This document shows, piece after piece, positions 15,295 to 22,949 of a stretch of DNA of 64,000 nucleotides. How positions within the stretch are numbered: position 1 is the stretch's first letter; each line of letters begins with the position of its first letter. Below the pieces are notes generated by a model. It saw only the letters and a list, made by a program, of their open reading frames with translations, searched no databases and was not told the origin of the DNA. Origin of the DNA: Streptomyces sp. NBC_00289 (GTDB taxonomy: Bacteria > Actinomycetota > Actinomycetes > Streptomycetales > Streptomycetaceae); NCBI RefSeq assembly GCF_041435115.1, contig NZ_CP108049.1, positions 25,855 to 89,854 of the forward strand. The letters are read 5' to 3'. The position numbers and the translations under genes are program-made.

Positions 15295-16047
15295 GTGATC
15301 AGCATCATCCGCCAGTCCACCCGCCGCACGTACGAGGAAGCGGTGGAGACCGCGAAGCGTGTCCCTGGCCTGGAAGGCGAACTCGCCCAGGAACGCGGCA
15401 GGGCAGACGACTTCGAGCAGAAGAACTTCAACCTGGAGCAGCTCCTGGAGGAGCGCGACGGGACGATCGAGAAGCTCCGCACCAAGCTCGACAGCCTTCG
15501 CAGGGCCAGTGACGAGATCGCCGCGCTGATGGCCACCGGCCTCTCGCCCGCGGCCGCCGGCTACCACGCCGCCCGCGTCCTGCTCGCCCACGCCGACCAG
15601 TTCCGCCTCGCCGACACGGCCGAAGGTCGCGCCGGGCTGGAAGCGATGCGCGAGCTGACCGAGCCGCAAAAGGTGACCCTCCTCTACCGCTACCGCCGAC
15701 TGCAGTCGGCCCACGCCACCGAGGCAGCAGCCAAGGCGGAGGCCGAACGGCAGGGTGCTCCTGCTGGTGGCTGGGGGCCCGTCACCACGTACACCGAGCG
15801 CTGTGACCCTGGCGTGCTCGATCATCCCTGGACCTTCGCCACTCTCCGAGTGGACGCCGCCGCACCTTGGAGCACCCCATGGGACTTCGGCATCGTGTAC
15901 GTCCTGATGAACGGCGGAGTGCCGTACGCCGCGTTCAGCGACCCGGACGACGCGATCCGTGAGCAGGACCGCCTGGGCATCCCGCGCACCGCCGACAGCC
16001 TGATCCGCATGGAACTGGCGACGGACGACGCCACGGCCGCCGCGTAA
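15295..16047 (+). CDS. Hypothetical coiled-coil protein (250 aa)
   Basis: GTG 15295 follows AAGGGGGAA. Residues about 10-75 are a strong coiled coil (TYEEAVETAKRV to RASDEIAAL). A helical middle follows, then a C-terminal domain from about 165 with several aromatics (PWSTPWDFGIVYVLMNGGVPYAAF). No family was recognised. The repeat module upstream may control its expression. Confidence 0.7.
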   Translation: MISIIRQSTRRTYEEAVETAKRVPGLEGELAQERGRADDFEQKNFNLEQLLEERDGTIEKLRTKLDSLRRASDEIAALMATGLSPAAAGYHAARVLLAHADQFRLADTAEGRAGLEAMRELTEPQKVTLLYRYRRLQSAHATEAAAKAEAERQGAPAGGWGPVTTYTERCDPGVLDHPWTFATLRVDAAAPWSTPWDFGIVYVLMNGGVPYAAFSDPDDAIREQDRLGIPRTADSLIRMELATDDATAAA

Positions 16048-16128
16048 CCCGCGCCCGCCTCATCGCCCGATCCTCCGGCACCTGACGGCTGCCTGACCTA
16101 CCGAGACTCCCGAAAGAGAAGCCACCTC

Positions 16129-16668
16129 ATGAGTTCTGGCCTGCTCAACCGCCGACCCACCGCGCCCGCCCCGGAGACGTGGACGCCCGAAGGCACGATC
16201 GTCCTCCAGCGCTATCGCAACGCCCTCGGACCGGCGGAGGGCGCGATCGTCCTCGTCTACACCGCCGATACCCTCCGCTCCCGCTACGCCGTCGCCTGCC
16301 TCGGCTGCAGCTACCGCGAGGCCGGCACCGGCTCGGGATGGTTCACGGAGAACGACGCCGGCCGCGACGCCAACGCCCACGCCACCCACTGCCGGGCGCT
16401 GAACCGCGGCGTGCCCGAGCGGCCCGATGCCGACACGGCAGAGGCCCTGATCCGCGCCCAGGTGGAGAACACGCGAGATCCCGTCAAGGCCGGCCCGGTG
16501 CACCTGGGCGACTTCCACGGTCTGCGCGTCGACCTCCAGCGCACCACCGACTGGATCAAGCACGCCCTGTTCCGCATCGCGCAGTCCCAGCCGGACCTCC
16601 TCACCGCCACACCCGCGAGCCCCGGCGGCGGCACCCGCTTCGATGTCCAGCCCTACTCGGTCGCCTGA
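16129..16668 (+). CDS. Hypothetical protein with zinc-finger-like Cys/His set (179 aa)
   Basis: ATG 16129 follows AAAGAGAAG. A CLGC pair (about 57-60) is followed some 25 residues later by HATHC, which together could bind one zinc ion. A helical C-terminal half contains LRVDLQRTTDWIKHALFRIA. It is soluble with no named family. The downstream gene begins three bases after its stop. Confidence 0.65.
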   Translation: MSSGLLNRRPTAPAPETWTPEGTIVLQRYRNALGPAEGAIVLVYTADTLRSRYAVACLGCSYREAGTGSGWFTENDAGRDANAHATHCRALNRGVPERPDADTAEALIRAQVENTRDPVKAGPVHLGDFHGLRVDLQRTTDWIKHALFRIAQSQPDLLTATPASPGGGTRFDVQPYSVA

Positions 16669-16671
16669 GCC

Positions 16672-16956
16672 GTGCGCGCCCGAACTGCTCTGCTACTCGC
16701 GGCCGTCGTACCGCTCACGGTCACGGCGGGCGCCGTCGCGCTCAAGGCCGGCGCCTGGAGACTGAACATCTCCCGGCACGTCATCCGTCTCCACCCCAGG
16801 CCCCGACCGGGCTGCCCGGACTGCCGGGGCGAGGGCGGCTGGTGGTCCGAGGGCCCGTACCCGGGCGGCGAGCTGTGCTGGTGCTGGGACCGCCCCGTGC
16901 GCACCTTCCGGCTCCTGCCGGTCCGGGACCCCTGGCCGGACGAACCGCCGTTCTGA
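16672..16956 (+). CDS. Small secreted or membrane-anchored cysteine-rich protein (94 aa)
   Basis: GTG 16672 starts a protein with a basic N-terminus and a hydrophobic helix (about 5-25, ALLLAAVVPLTVTAGAVAL). CPDC and CWC-type cysteines lie in an aromatic-rich segment. It could be an N-terminally anchored metal-binding protein. It is coupled to the preceding gene. Confidence 0.6.
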   Translation: MRARTALLLAAVVPLTVTAGAVALKAGAWRLNISRHVIRLHPRPRPGCPDCRGEGGWWSEGPYPGGELCWCWDRPVRTFRLLPVRDPWPDEPPF

Positions 16957-17040
16957 CACCCCGACGCACCGAAGCCACCCTGGGCGGCCCGCTCACCACG
17001 CGGGCCGCCCCCTTCACGTTCCGCAAGGAGGACCCCGCCC

Positions 17041-17505
17041 ATGACGACCATCACGGTCCCCACCTCCGTGACCGACAAGAACCTGGACTCCGCCTGTGCC
17101 GCCGTCGTCAACGAGATCGGACGCACGGACGGCAAGTCGTCCTTACTGCTCGCCTTCAACGGTGCCGTCCTCGCCGGCCTCGCATCCGTCGCCGACAAGG
17201 ACCTGCCGACCGCGGCCAAGGTCTTCGGCGCTCTCGCCGTCCTCGCCCTGGGCGCGGCCGCCGTGCTGCTGCTCCTGGTCGTGAGGCCCCGTTTGCGCGG
17301 CGACGACAAAGCGTCCTTCCCCTACTGGGCACGCCTGGACGAAGACGAGATCCGCGCCTGCATGGACAGGGACACCCGGGCCGCCCGCCTCCGGGTCCTG
17401 TCCACCCTCGCCGTACGGAAGTTCACCCACCTGCGGCGCGCGGTCGACCTGTCGCTCGCCGCCCTGGTCCTGCTCGCGCTGGCCGCCGCCGGCCTCGCGC
17501 TGTGA
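17041..17505 (+). CDS. Pycsar effector-like membrane protein (PycTM/DUF5706 type)
   Basis: This 154-residue protein starts at ATG 17041 after AAGGAGG. The order of motifs matches the PycTM family: DGKSSLLLAFNGAVLAG with a first membrane helix, a second helix (about 60-83), DTRAARLRVLSTLA and KFTHLRRAVDLSLAALVL as a third helix. PycTM effectors disrupt the membrane when activated by cUMP or cCMP from a cognate cyclase. No cyclase gene is next to it. Residue 35 is encoded by TTA (17143-17145), so translation may need the bldA tRNA. A non-defence role in transfer is equally possible. Confidence 0.8.
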   Translation: MTTITVPTSVTDKNLDSACAAVVNEIGRTDGKSSLLLAFNGAVLAGLASVADKDLPTAAKVFGALAVLALGAAAVLLLLVVRPRLRGDDKASFPYWARLDEDEIRACMDRDTRAARLRVLSTLAVRKFTHLRRAVDLSLAALVLLALAAAGLAL

Positions 17506-17858
17506 CGGCGGCCTTGGTGACCCGCACACGTCTGGAACGCGTCCGTGCCTCGGTCGGAATTGCCTCCCTGGCCCTTCAACAGATCCAGGACGACCTCACC
17601 GCCGACGACGTCGACCAGGAGGAGCTCGCCGCGATCCTGCGCGAGCTCATCGAGGACACCGACCCGCCCGGCGGATTCATGGCCGCCGTCGCGCAGCTGC
17701 TCACCGCCGCCGCGAAGCGAGCCGAGCAGATCGAGCCCGACCGCGACGGCGACGCCTCGTGCCCGCTGCACGAGGCCGCCGCCCTCGTCACCGACGACGC
17801 CGGGCAGCGACTCATCTGGGCTGCCAACTCCCTCCACCCGCAAGGAGACTTCGAATGA
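17502..17858 (+). CDS. Hypothetical helical protein (118 aa)
   Basis: GTG 17502 overlaps the stop of the Pycsar-like gene and its own stop overlaps the next ATG. The product is acidic and predicted wholly helical (LQQIQDDLTADDVDQEELAAI). Unknown function. Tight coupling on both sides suggests it works with the membrane effector or the kinase. Confidence 0.65.
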   Translation: MTAALVTRTRLERVRASVGIASLALQQIQDDLTADDVDQEELAAILRELIEDTDPPGGFMAAVAQLLTAAAKRAEQIEPDRDGDASCPLHEAAALVTDDAGQRLIWAANSLHPQGDFE

Positions 17859-18814
17859 CCGCGCCGATGCCGCAGTACCCGGAGCTGCCGGACAACGCCC
17901 TGATCGTGCTGATCGGCGCGTCCGGAGCGGGGAAGACGACGCTGGCTGGCACCTGGCCCGTCTCCCAGGTCCTCTCGCTCGATGGCCTGCGCGGCGTGAT
18001 CAGCGACGACCCGGGCTGCCAGGACGCCACGCACGACGCCGCCGACGTCCTCAAGCTCATCCTGGAACGCAGGATGGCCCGGAAGCTGAACACGGTGATC
18101 GACGCGACCAATCTCGAACAGCCGGTACGGGTCGAACTGGTCATGGCCGCGAAGCGGCACGGGATGCCGACCATCGCGGTCATCGTCGCGACGCCGCTCT
18201 CGCTCTGCCTCGCCCGGCAGGACGGCCGCCCGGACAACCGGCGCGTGCCCGAGGACACCGTCCGCACCCAGCACAAGGCCATGACCTACTCCCACCAGGG
18301 CCTGGCCACCGAGGGGTTCAACACCATCGTGTTCGCCGAATCCCTGTACCGGCTGGAGCCGCACCTGCGCCGCCTGAGCGAGGCCCGCAGCGCCGACCTC
18401 GGACTGGACGGCGGCGACGGCCTGGGCGATCTGCTCCTGCCCCGCCGCATCTTCGGCCCGGAGATCCTGCCCATGTGGCGGTGGAAGGACGGCTCCGACG
18501 TCGCGGCCGGCGACCGGGTCGCGGAGATCCGCCTCGGTCAGCAGTACCTCACCCTCGCCCTGCGCACGGACGTCGACGGTGAAGGCGACATCGGGTTCGA
18601 CGTCATGGTGCCCTGCCCGTTCGACCCCGAGTGCGGCGGCTACGCGTGGGCGCCGGCCTTCAGCATCAACTGCCTCCACCGTGCGCTCACCGGCGAGCTG
18701 GACAGCCACGAGGACGTCGTCTGCACCGCCCACGGTGGCTGGGACGACGTCGACCAGGAGGCCGACGACCACGCACGGGAGGCACTCCGCGAAGCAGCCG
18801 AGAGCCTGGGATGA
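17855..18814 (+). CDS. P-loop kinase-like ATP-binding protein (zeta toxin / polynucleotide kinase type)
   Basis: The 319-residue protein has Walker A GASGAGKT (21-28), a DATN motif (about 87-90) and a lid-like arginine-rich segment, as in AAA_33 kinases. The C-terminal 140 residues are an extra domain with two cysteines (CPFDPEC) and VVCTAHGGWDDVDQEADDHA. Zeta toxins phosphorylate UDP-GlcNAc and polynucleotide kinases phosphorylate 5' ends; which applies cannot be told. No antitoxin-like partner is obvious apart from the coupled upstream gene. Confidence 0.75.
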   Translation: MTAPMPQYPELPDNALIVLIGASGAGKTTLAGTWPVSQVLSLDGLRGVISDDPGCQDATHDAADVLKLILERRMARKLNTVIDATNLEQPVRVELVMAAKRHGMPTIAVIVATPLSLCLARQDGRPDNRRVPEDTVRTQHKAMTYSHQGLATEGFNTIVFAESLYRLEPHLRRLSEARSADLGLDGGDGLGDLLLPRRIFGPEILPMWRWKDGSDVAAGDRVAEIRLGQQYLTLALRTDVDGEGDIGFDVMVPCPFDPECGGYAWAPAFSINCLHRALTGELDSHEDVVCTAHGGWDDVDQEADDHAREALREAAESLG

Positions 18815-18852
18815 CCTTCCGGCGGCCCATCACCATCCGGTTCGACTTCTGA
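18811..18852 (+). CDS. Possible 13-residue peptide overlapping the kinase stop
   Basis: ATG 18811 overlaps the preceding TGA and a 14-codon frame (MTFRRPITIRFDF) ends eleven bases before the next GTG start. It may be translated by coupling, or may only bring ribosomes to the next gene. Evidence is positional only. Confidence 0.25.
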   Translation: MTFRRPITIRFDF

Positions 18853-18862
18853 GGAGGTCCTC

Positions 18863-19183
18863 GTGACCGCTCCCGCCCAGCACATCACCGTCAAGGTCGA
18901 CATGTTCTCCGCGCTGACCATGTGCTTCACCGCGGACCTCGCCGCGATCCTCGGTGAGGAACCGCCACGCTGCATCACCGCGACCGGCTTCATCGACATG
19001 GTGGAGCGCGCCATGCACGTCTTCGGCGCAGCGAACCGCGACCACCTGCAGCGCGCCAGCGAGGAACTGGACTACGCGGTCGGCCATCTCACCGAGGCGC
19101 TGACCCTCACCGGCAGCGACAAGCGCGATCGGCTGGCGAGGGCGCGCACGCATCTGCGGTACGCCATCGAAACAACCCGCTGA
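18863..19183 (+). CDS. Hypothetical helical protein (106 aa)
   Basis: GTG 18863 follows GAGGAGG. The protein is mostly helical with CFTADLAAILGEEPPRC and a C-terminal repeat-like pair of helices (RASEELDYAVGHLTEAL and RLARARTHLRYAIE). No named family was recognised. Confidence 0.65.
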   Translation: MTAPAQHITVKVDMFSALTMCFTADLAAILGEEPPRCITATGFIDMVERAMHVFGAANRDHLQRASEELDYAVGHLTEALTLTGSDKRDRLARARTHLRYAIETTR

Positions 19184-19284
19184 ATCCCCGTGTGCTGAGC
19201 GCACTCTGTGCCGCCCCGGACCCCGCAACCGCTGGGGCCGGGGCGGTCGCAGTGGCCCCTCAACCACGAGAGGAGTTGGACGTC

Positions 19285-19587
19285 ATGCCCCTGCCCTTCT
19301 TCGAGGTCGACGTCCCGATCAAGAGCACCGACCAGCCCGACCGGCGCGGTGTGCACGTCTTCACCGGACCCGCCGACAGCCGCTCTTCAGCCGTCCGGAT
19401 CGCGCACGAGGTCTACGACGCGGCACGCGCCGCGCAGGAGGCCGGACTCGAGATTCCCGGCAAGCGGCCGGACGGCTGGGGAGCACGCGGCTACCGGCCC
19501 GGCTGGGAGCCCGACTGGCTCTCCGCCACGGCTGGCCGCTGGAACGACCCGTACAGCTGGCTCCGCGTCAGCGACTTCGACCTGTAG
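19285..19587 (+). CDS. Hypothetical protein (100 aa)
   Basis: ATG 19285 is chosen because AGGAG lies nine bases upstream; a longer frame from 19192 lacks a good site. The protein has a beta-rich start (PFFEVDVPI), a helix (VRIAHEVYDAARAAQEAG) and an aromatic C-terminal part (GYRPGWEPDWLS). Unknown function. Confidence 0.6.
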   Translation: MPLPFFEVDVPIKSTDQPDRRGVHVFTGPADSRSSAVRIAHEVYDAARAAQEAGLEIPGKRPDGWGARGYRPGWEPDWLSATAGRWNDPYSWLRVSDFDL

Positions 19588-19678
19588 CTCCGCCCCGGGA
19601 CAGCCGCTCTGCTTGGCGGCTTCGACGGCTGCCCCGGGCCCAACCCAACCCGTACGAGACGAGAGGGAGATCCTCATT

Positions 19679-20371
19679 ATGGGCTCAGCCCTGCGCGTGC
19701 AGGCCTTGTTTGGGCAGCGCGCACTCTTACTGACCACCGCCGCGGTTCCGTTGACCGGATGGACCGTGCACGCCATCGCGTTGCACCGGCGTCTGGCGTC
19801 GGCCCGCCGTGACCCGCTCACCGGTCTGCACGCCCGTCCCGGCTACGTCCAGCACGCGACCCGTCGCCTGAACCGCCACGGCGACAAGGCGATGCTCGTG
19901 TTCCTGGACATGGTGGGCTTCAAGGCCGTCAACGATCGCCTTGGGCACGACACCGGCAACGCGCTGATCGTTGCCGTCGCTGAACGACTGGAGCAGTGGG
20001 TCGGCGACGACGGGATCGCCGCGCGCCTGCACGGTGACGAGCTCGCCGCCGTCCTCACCTGCCCCGCGGCCGACCGCGCTCAGCGCCTGGAGCAGCTGCA
20101 CTACCTGCTCCACCAGCCCGTTGACATCGACGGCCAGGCGGTCGACGTCGCGGTTTCCATCGGCGCGTCCAGCCCCAGCGACCTCCACTCCCGTGACTAC
20201 ACCTACGTGCTCCGCGGAGCCGAGGGCGCGATGTACGAGCACAAGCGGGAGCGCACCGGCCTGTACCGCATCGCCACCCCGAAGCACGCCGACGAGCCGA
20301 CCGTCAACGGTCGGCGCCTCGGGCGTACGGGCACCACCGCCCACCCCCTCGCTGCGGAGGACTCGCGATGA
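19679..20371 (+). CDS. GGDEF-domain protein with degenerate active site
   Basis: This 230-residue protein has an N-terminal hydrophobic segment (about 15-35). A diguanylate-cyclase-like domain follows: DPLTGLHARPGY, FLDMVGFKAVNDRLGH and then HGDEL (118-122) in place of GGDEF. The second active-site glycine, Asp and Glu remain but the first Gly is His, so cyclase activity is uncertain. It could bind GTP or act as a sensor. Residue 17 is TTA-encoded (19727-19729), hinting at bldA control. Its stop overlaps the ASCH gene. Confidence 0.8.
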   Translation: MGSALRVQALFGQRALLLTTAAVPLTGWTVHAIALHRRLASARRDPLTGLHARPGYVQHATRRLNRHGDKAMLVFLDMVGFKAVNDRLGHDTGNALIVAVAERLEQWVGDDGIAARLHGDELAAVLTCPAADRAQRLEQLHYLLHQPVDIDGQAVDVAVSIGASSPSDLHSRDYTYVLRGAEGAMYEHKRERTGLYRIATPKHADEPTVNGRRLGRTGTTAHPLAAEDSR

Positions 20372-21015
20372 CCCTCTCCCCCGTCGTGGACACCGCCCTG
20401 CTGGCCCGGCTGTCCCGCGAGGCCGTCCCCACCGGCGAGTACTTCCGCACCCGCACCCCGGTCGGGTCGCTGCCGCTGACCCCCCAGCAGCAGCGCACCA
20501 ACTTCGAGGTGCTCGCCACGGTCTCCAGCCGTCCCCAGACCGCGCCGGATCACGACCTCACCCCGATCCGGTGCCTGACGGTCCGGCCGCCCTGGTCGGA
20601 CCTGATCGCCCTCGAGGACGACCAGGTCGCCAAGCGCATCGAGAACAGGGTGTGGAGCACCCGGTGGCGCGGCACCCTGCTCATCCACGCCGGATCCGAG
20701 GTCGACCTTCGGGCCCTGGCCTTGGACGCCGTCCGGGAGACGCTGGACGGCGCCTACGAGCTGGTGCGCGGTGCGGTGGTCGCCGTCGCCGACCTCGCGG
20801 GCATCCACGCCGACGACGGCGAGTGCACGCGCTGGTCCCAACAGGGCTGCTTCCACTGGGAGCTGGCCCGGGTGCAGCGGCTGACCACACCCGTTCCGGC
20901 CCGCGGCTCCCAGCGTCTGTGGAAGCCAACGCCGAATCTGCTGCGGCGGATCACCGATGCGAACCCGCACCTGAGCGGTCGGCTCGCCGACACGAACGCG
21001 GGGGCCGGCGCATGA
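20368..21015 (+). CDS. ASCH-like domain protein
   Basis: The 215-residue protein has the ASCH core: LTVRPPWSDLIALEDDQVAKRIENR, then WRGTLLIHAG and a loop leading to AVVAVADLAGIH and FHWELARVQRL. ASCH/PUA-like domains bind RNA or modified nucleobases; a few are nucleases or hydrolases. It is coupled to the GGDEF gene before and the sigma gene after. Confidence 0.75.
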   Translation: MTLSPVVDTALLARLSREAVPTGEYFRTRTPVGSLPLTPQQQRTNFEVLATVSSRPQTAPDHDLTPIRCLTVRPPWSDLIALEDDQVAKRIENRVWSTRWRGTLLIHAGSEVDLRALALDAVRETLDGAYELVRGAVVAVADLAGIHADDGECTRWSQQGCFHWELARVQRLTTPVPARGSQRLWKPTPNLLRRITDANPHLSGRLADTNAGAGA

Positions 21016-22091
21016 CTGCCACAGACACGACGACACGGAAGACCTCCGAGGCGGAGGAGCCGGTGACCGCCATCGTCGATCGGGCCCGCGGCGGCGACCG
21101 CGAGGCGTTCGGTGTCCTGTACGTCCGCTACCGGCCGCAGATCTACACCTACCTGCTGCGTCGCACCCACGACCAGCAGCTGAGTGAGGACCTCACCAGT
21201 GACGTGTTCGTCCGGGCCCTGGCCCGGATCGGCGCGTTCACCTGGCGCGGCAGCGACTTCGGGGCCTGGCTGGCCACGATCGCCCGCAACCGGCTGCTCG
21301 ATCACTACAAGAGCGCCCGGCACCGACGGGAAGTCCCCACGGGCGACATGTACGACCAGGACCTGGCCGTCGGCGACATCGGCGAACAGGTCAGCGAGTA
21401 CCTGGCCCGGACCGACGTCCTCACCGAACTCCGCAAGGCCCTGGCCGGGCTGACCCCCGACCAGTGGGAGTGCCTGTGGCTGCGCTACTGGCACGACCTG
21501 CCGTTCAGCGAGATCGGCGAGCACATGGACCGCAGCGTGCAAGCGGCCAAGATGCTCAAGGAACGCGCGCTGCAGAACCTGAGCGCCCCGGAGATCAAAG
21601 CCGCGCTGCTTCACGCCGCCTCCAGCTCCCGCACCAGCTCCCCCTCGAAGGCATGCGCCGCCCCGCAGACCTCCCCGCGTGTCCCGTCGCCGCGACGGCC
21701 CACGCCCTCCGACCATCTGGACTCTGGAAGGACCCGCCCCATGGCGACCGACGCCATGCCCGCCACGCTCACCCCGCTCACGGCCAGCCAGGCCGTGGCG
21801 CTGGTCCTGCTGCGCGAGGGCTACCGCGAACGCAGCATCACCCAGCGCACCGACATCGCCGACGACACCCTGTACCGGCTCGCCGCCGCCCACGGCATCA
21901 CCGCCCCGCACGGCACGGTCGAAGGCCACCGCTGCCACGAGGCCGCCGGCACCGAGCCGTGCGACGGATGCAGCCTCGCCGACGCCCGCGAACAGGCCCG
22001 CACACGAGCCCGGCACCGCAGGTCCGTCAGCTCCCTGCCGCGTGCACTGCGCCGCCAGGCCACCGGACGCAGGAGGAGGGCGACACGATGA
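21012..22091 (+). CDS. Sigma-70 family (ECF-like) factor with long C-terminal extension
   Basis: Residues about 25-105 form sigma region 2 (FGVLYVRYRPQIYTYLLRR, LSEDLTSDVFVRALARI, WLATIARNRLLDHYKS). Residues about 135-190 form region 4 (LTPDQWECLWLRYWHDLPFSEIGEHM). The frame then stays open through a Ser/Pro linker into a second globular stretch with an HTH-like segment (TPLTASQAVALVLLREGY) and CxxC cysteines, ending at 22091. An internal ATG at 21741 has its own ribosome site, so the extension may also be a separate protein. The sigma part probably drives plasmid genes. Confidence 0.75.
   Translation: MTATDTTTRKTSEAEEPVTAIVDRARGGDREAFGVLYVRYRPQIYTYLLRRTHDQQLSEDLTSDVFVRALARIGAFTWRGSDFGAWLATIARNRLLDHYKSARHRREVPTGDMYDQDLAVGDIGEQVSEYLARTDVLTELRKALAGLTPDQWECLWLRYWHDLPFSEIGEHMDRSVQAAKMLKERALQNLSAPEIKAALLHAASSSRTSSPSKACAAPQTSPRVPSPRRPTPSDHLDSGRTRPMATDAMPATLTPLTASQAVALVLLREGYRERSITQRTDIADDTLYRLAAAHGITAPHGTVEGHRCHEAAGTEPCDGCSLADAREQARTRARHRRSVSSLPRALRRQATGRRRRATR
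21741..22091 (+). CDS. Possible internal in-frame gene: HTH-like protein (116 aa)
   Basis: ATG 21741 lies nine bases after GGAAGGACC, the usual spacing here, and is in the same frame as the sigma factor. The product has an HTH-like start (SQAVALVLLREGYRERSITQ, then DDTLYRLAAAHGI), a C-x6-C-x-x-C cysteine cluster with a nearby histidine (RCHEAAGTEPCDGC) and a very basic tail. It resembles free-standing small regulators. Either this is a nested gene or the stop of the sigma gene was lost. Confidence 0.4.
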   Translation: MATDAMPATLTPLTASQAVALVLLREGYRERSITQRTDIADDTLYRLAAAHGITAPHGTVEGHRCHEAAGTEPCDGCSLADAREQARTRARHRRSVSSLPRALRRQATGRRRRATR

Positions 22092-22834
22092 TGGAGCGCA
22101 TACCGTTCGCCCTCACCGGCTACCTCGACACCGACGCCGTGCCCGGCGACGCCGTCGGCACCGCCTCCTGGCGGCTGATCTCCTCCCCCGCCGACTGCGC
22201 GGCGGAGGAGGAGGCGGTCATCCCCTGCACCACCAGCCGACCGGACCTCGCGCACACGCTGCTCACCGAGTGCCAGCCCAGCGACCTGCTGCGCGTCACC
22301 GGCCAGCTCGCCCTCCCCGACACCGCCGACGGCCGTCTCCGGCTGGACGTCGACACCGTCGAAGTCATGTGGGAGGCACCGCTGCAGGAAACGCCAGAGG
22401 GGCCGGCTGACGACCACAGCGCCCGCGACCGGGCGATCCAGGCTCTGGCCGAAGCCCTCGCGGGACTTGCCTACGAGCCCGCTGCGGGCGAGCAGCCGGA
22501 CATCCGCATCAACATCGGGCCCGTCGGCCTGCACGGCCTGGACGTCGCCCACTGTCACAGCATCGACGTCACCACGGCCAGCACGCACACACTCGCCGAC
22601 GCCGTCGACGCCATGCTCGCGACGCTGAGCAGCCTGCCCCCGCAGGCCGGTATCGGCCTGGATCCGCTGACCATCGCCGAACTCACCGACTACTTCGACG
22701 AACTGGACCTCACCGAGCTCACCCGGGACGTCCTGGACGCGACCCGGCCCGAGGACCGCCTCGCGGTCACCCGCGCCCTGGATGACCTGTTCGGCGACAT
22801 CCCCGTCACCGGCATCGACGACGGCGACCAGTAG
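22088..22834 (+). CDS. Hypothetical protein (248 aa)
   Basis: ATG 22088 overlaps the preceding stop and is followed by a second ATG. The N-terminal half is beta-rich and could be an OB- or Tudor-like fold (PFALTGYLDTDAVPGDAVG, DLLRVTGQLALPD). The C-terminal half is acidic. No family was recognised. It is the last gene before a very strong terminator. Confidence 0.6.
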   Translation: MMERIPFALTGYLDTDAVPGDAVGTASWRLISSPADCAAEEEAVIPCTTSRPDLAHTLLTECQPSDLLRVTGQLALPDTADGRLRLDVDTVEVMWEAPLQETPEGPADDHSARDRAIQALAEALAGLAYEPAAGEQPDIRINIGPVGLHGLDVAHCHSIDVTTASTHTLADAVDAMLATLSSLPPQAGIGLDPLTIAELTDYFDELDLTELTRDVLDATRPEDRLAVTRALDDLFGDIPVTGIDDGDQ

Positions 22835-22868
22835 GCCGCCACCGCGCGGCCCCACACCTGCATCGACC

Positions 22869-22914
22869 GGGCCCGGGCGGGCCGCCTACACCTCGAGGCG
22901 GCCCGCCCGGGCCC
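22869..22914 (+). terminator. Strong hairpin terminator
   Basis: Perfect 18-nt arms (GGGCCCGGGCGGGCCGCC and its complement) around a 10-nt loop, followed by TTT, just before the dnaN-like gene. Confidence 0.85.
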
Positions 22915-22949
22915 TTTCACGCTCCAGCAGCCACGACGAAAAGGCCCTG

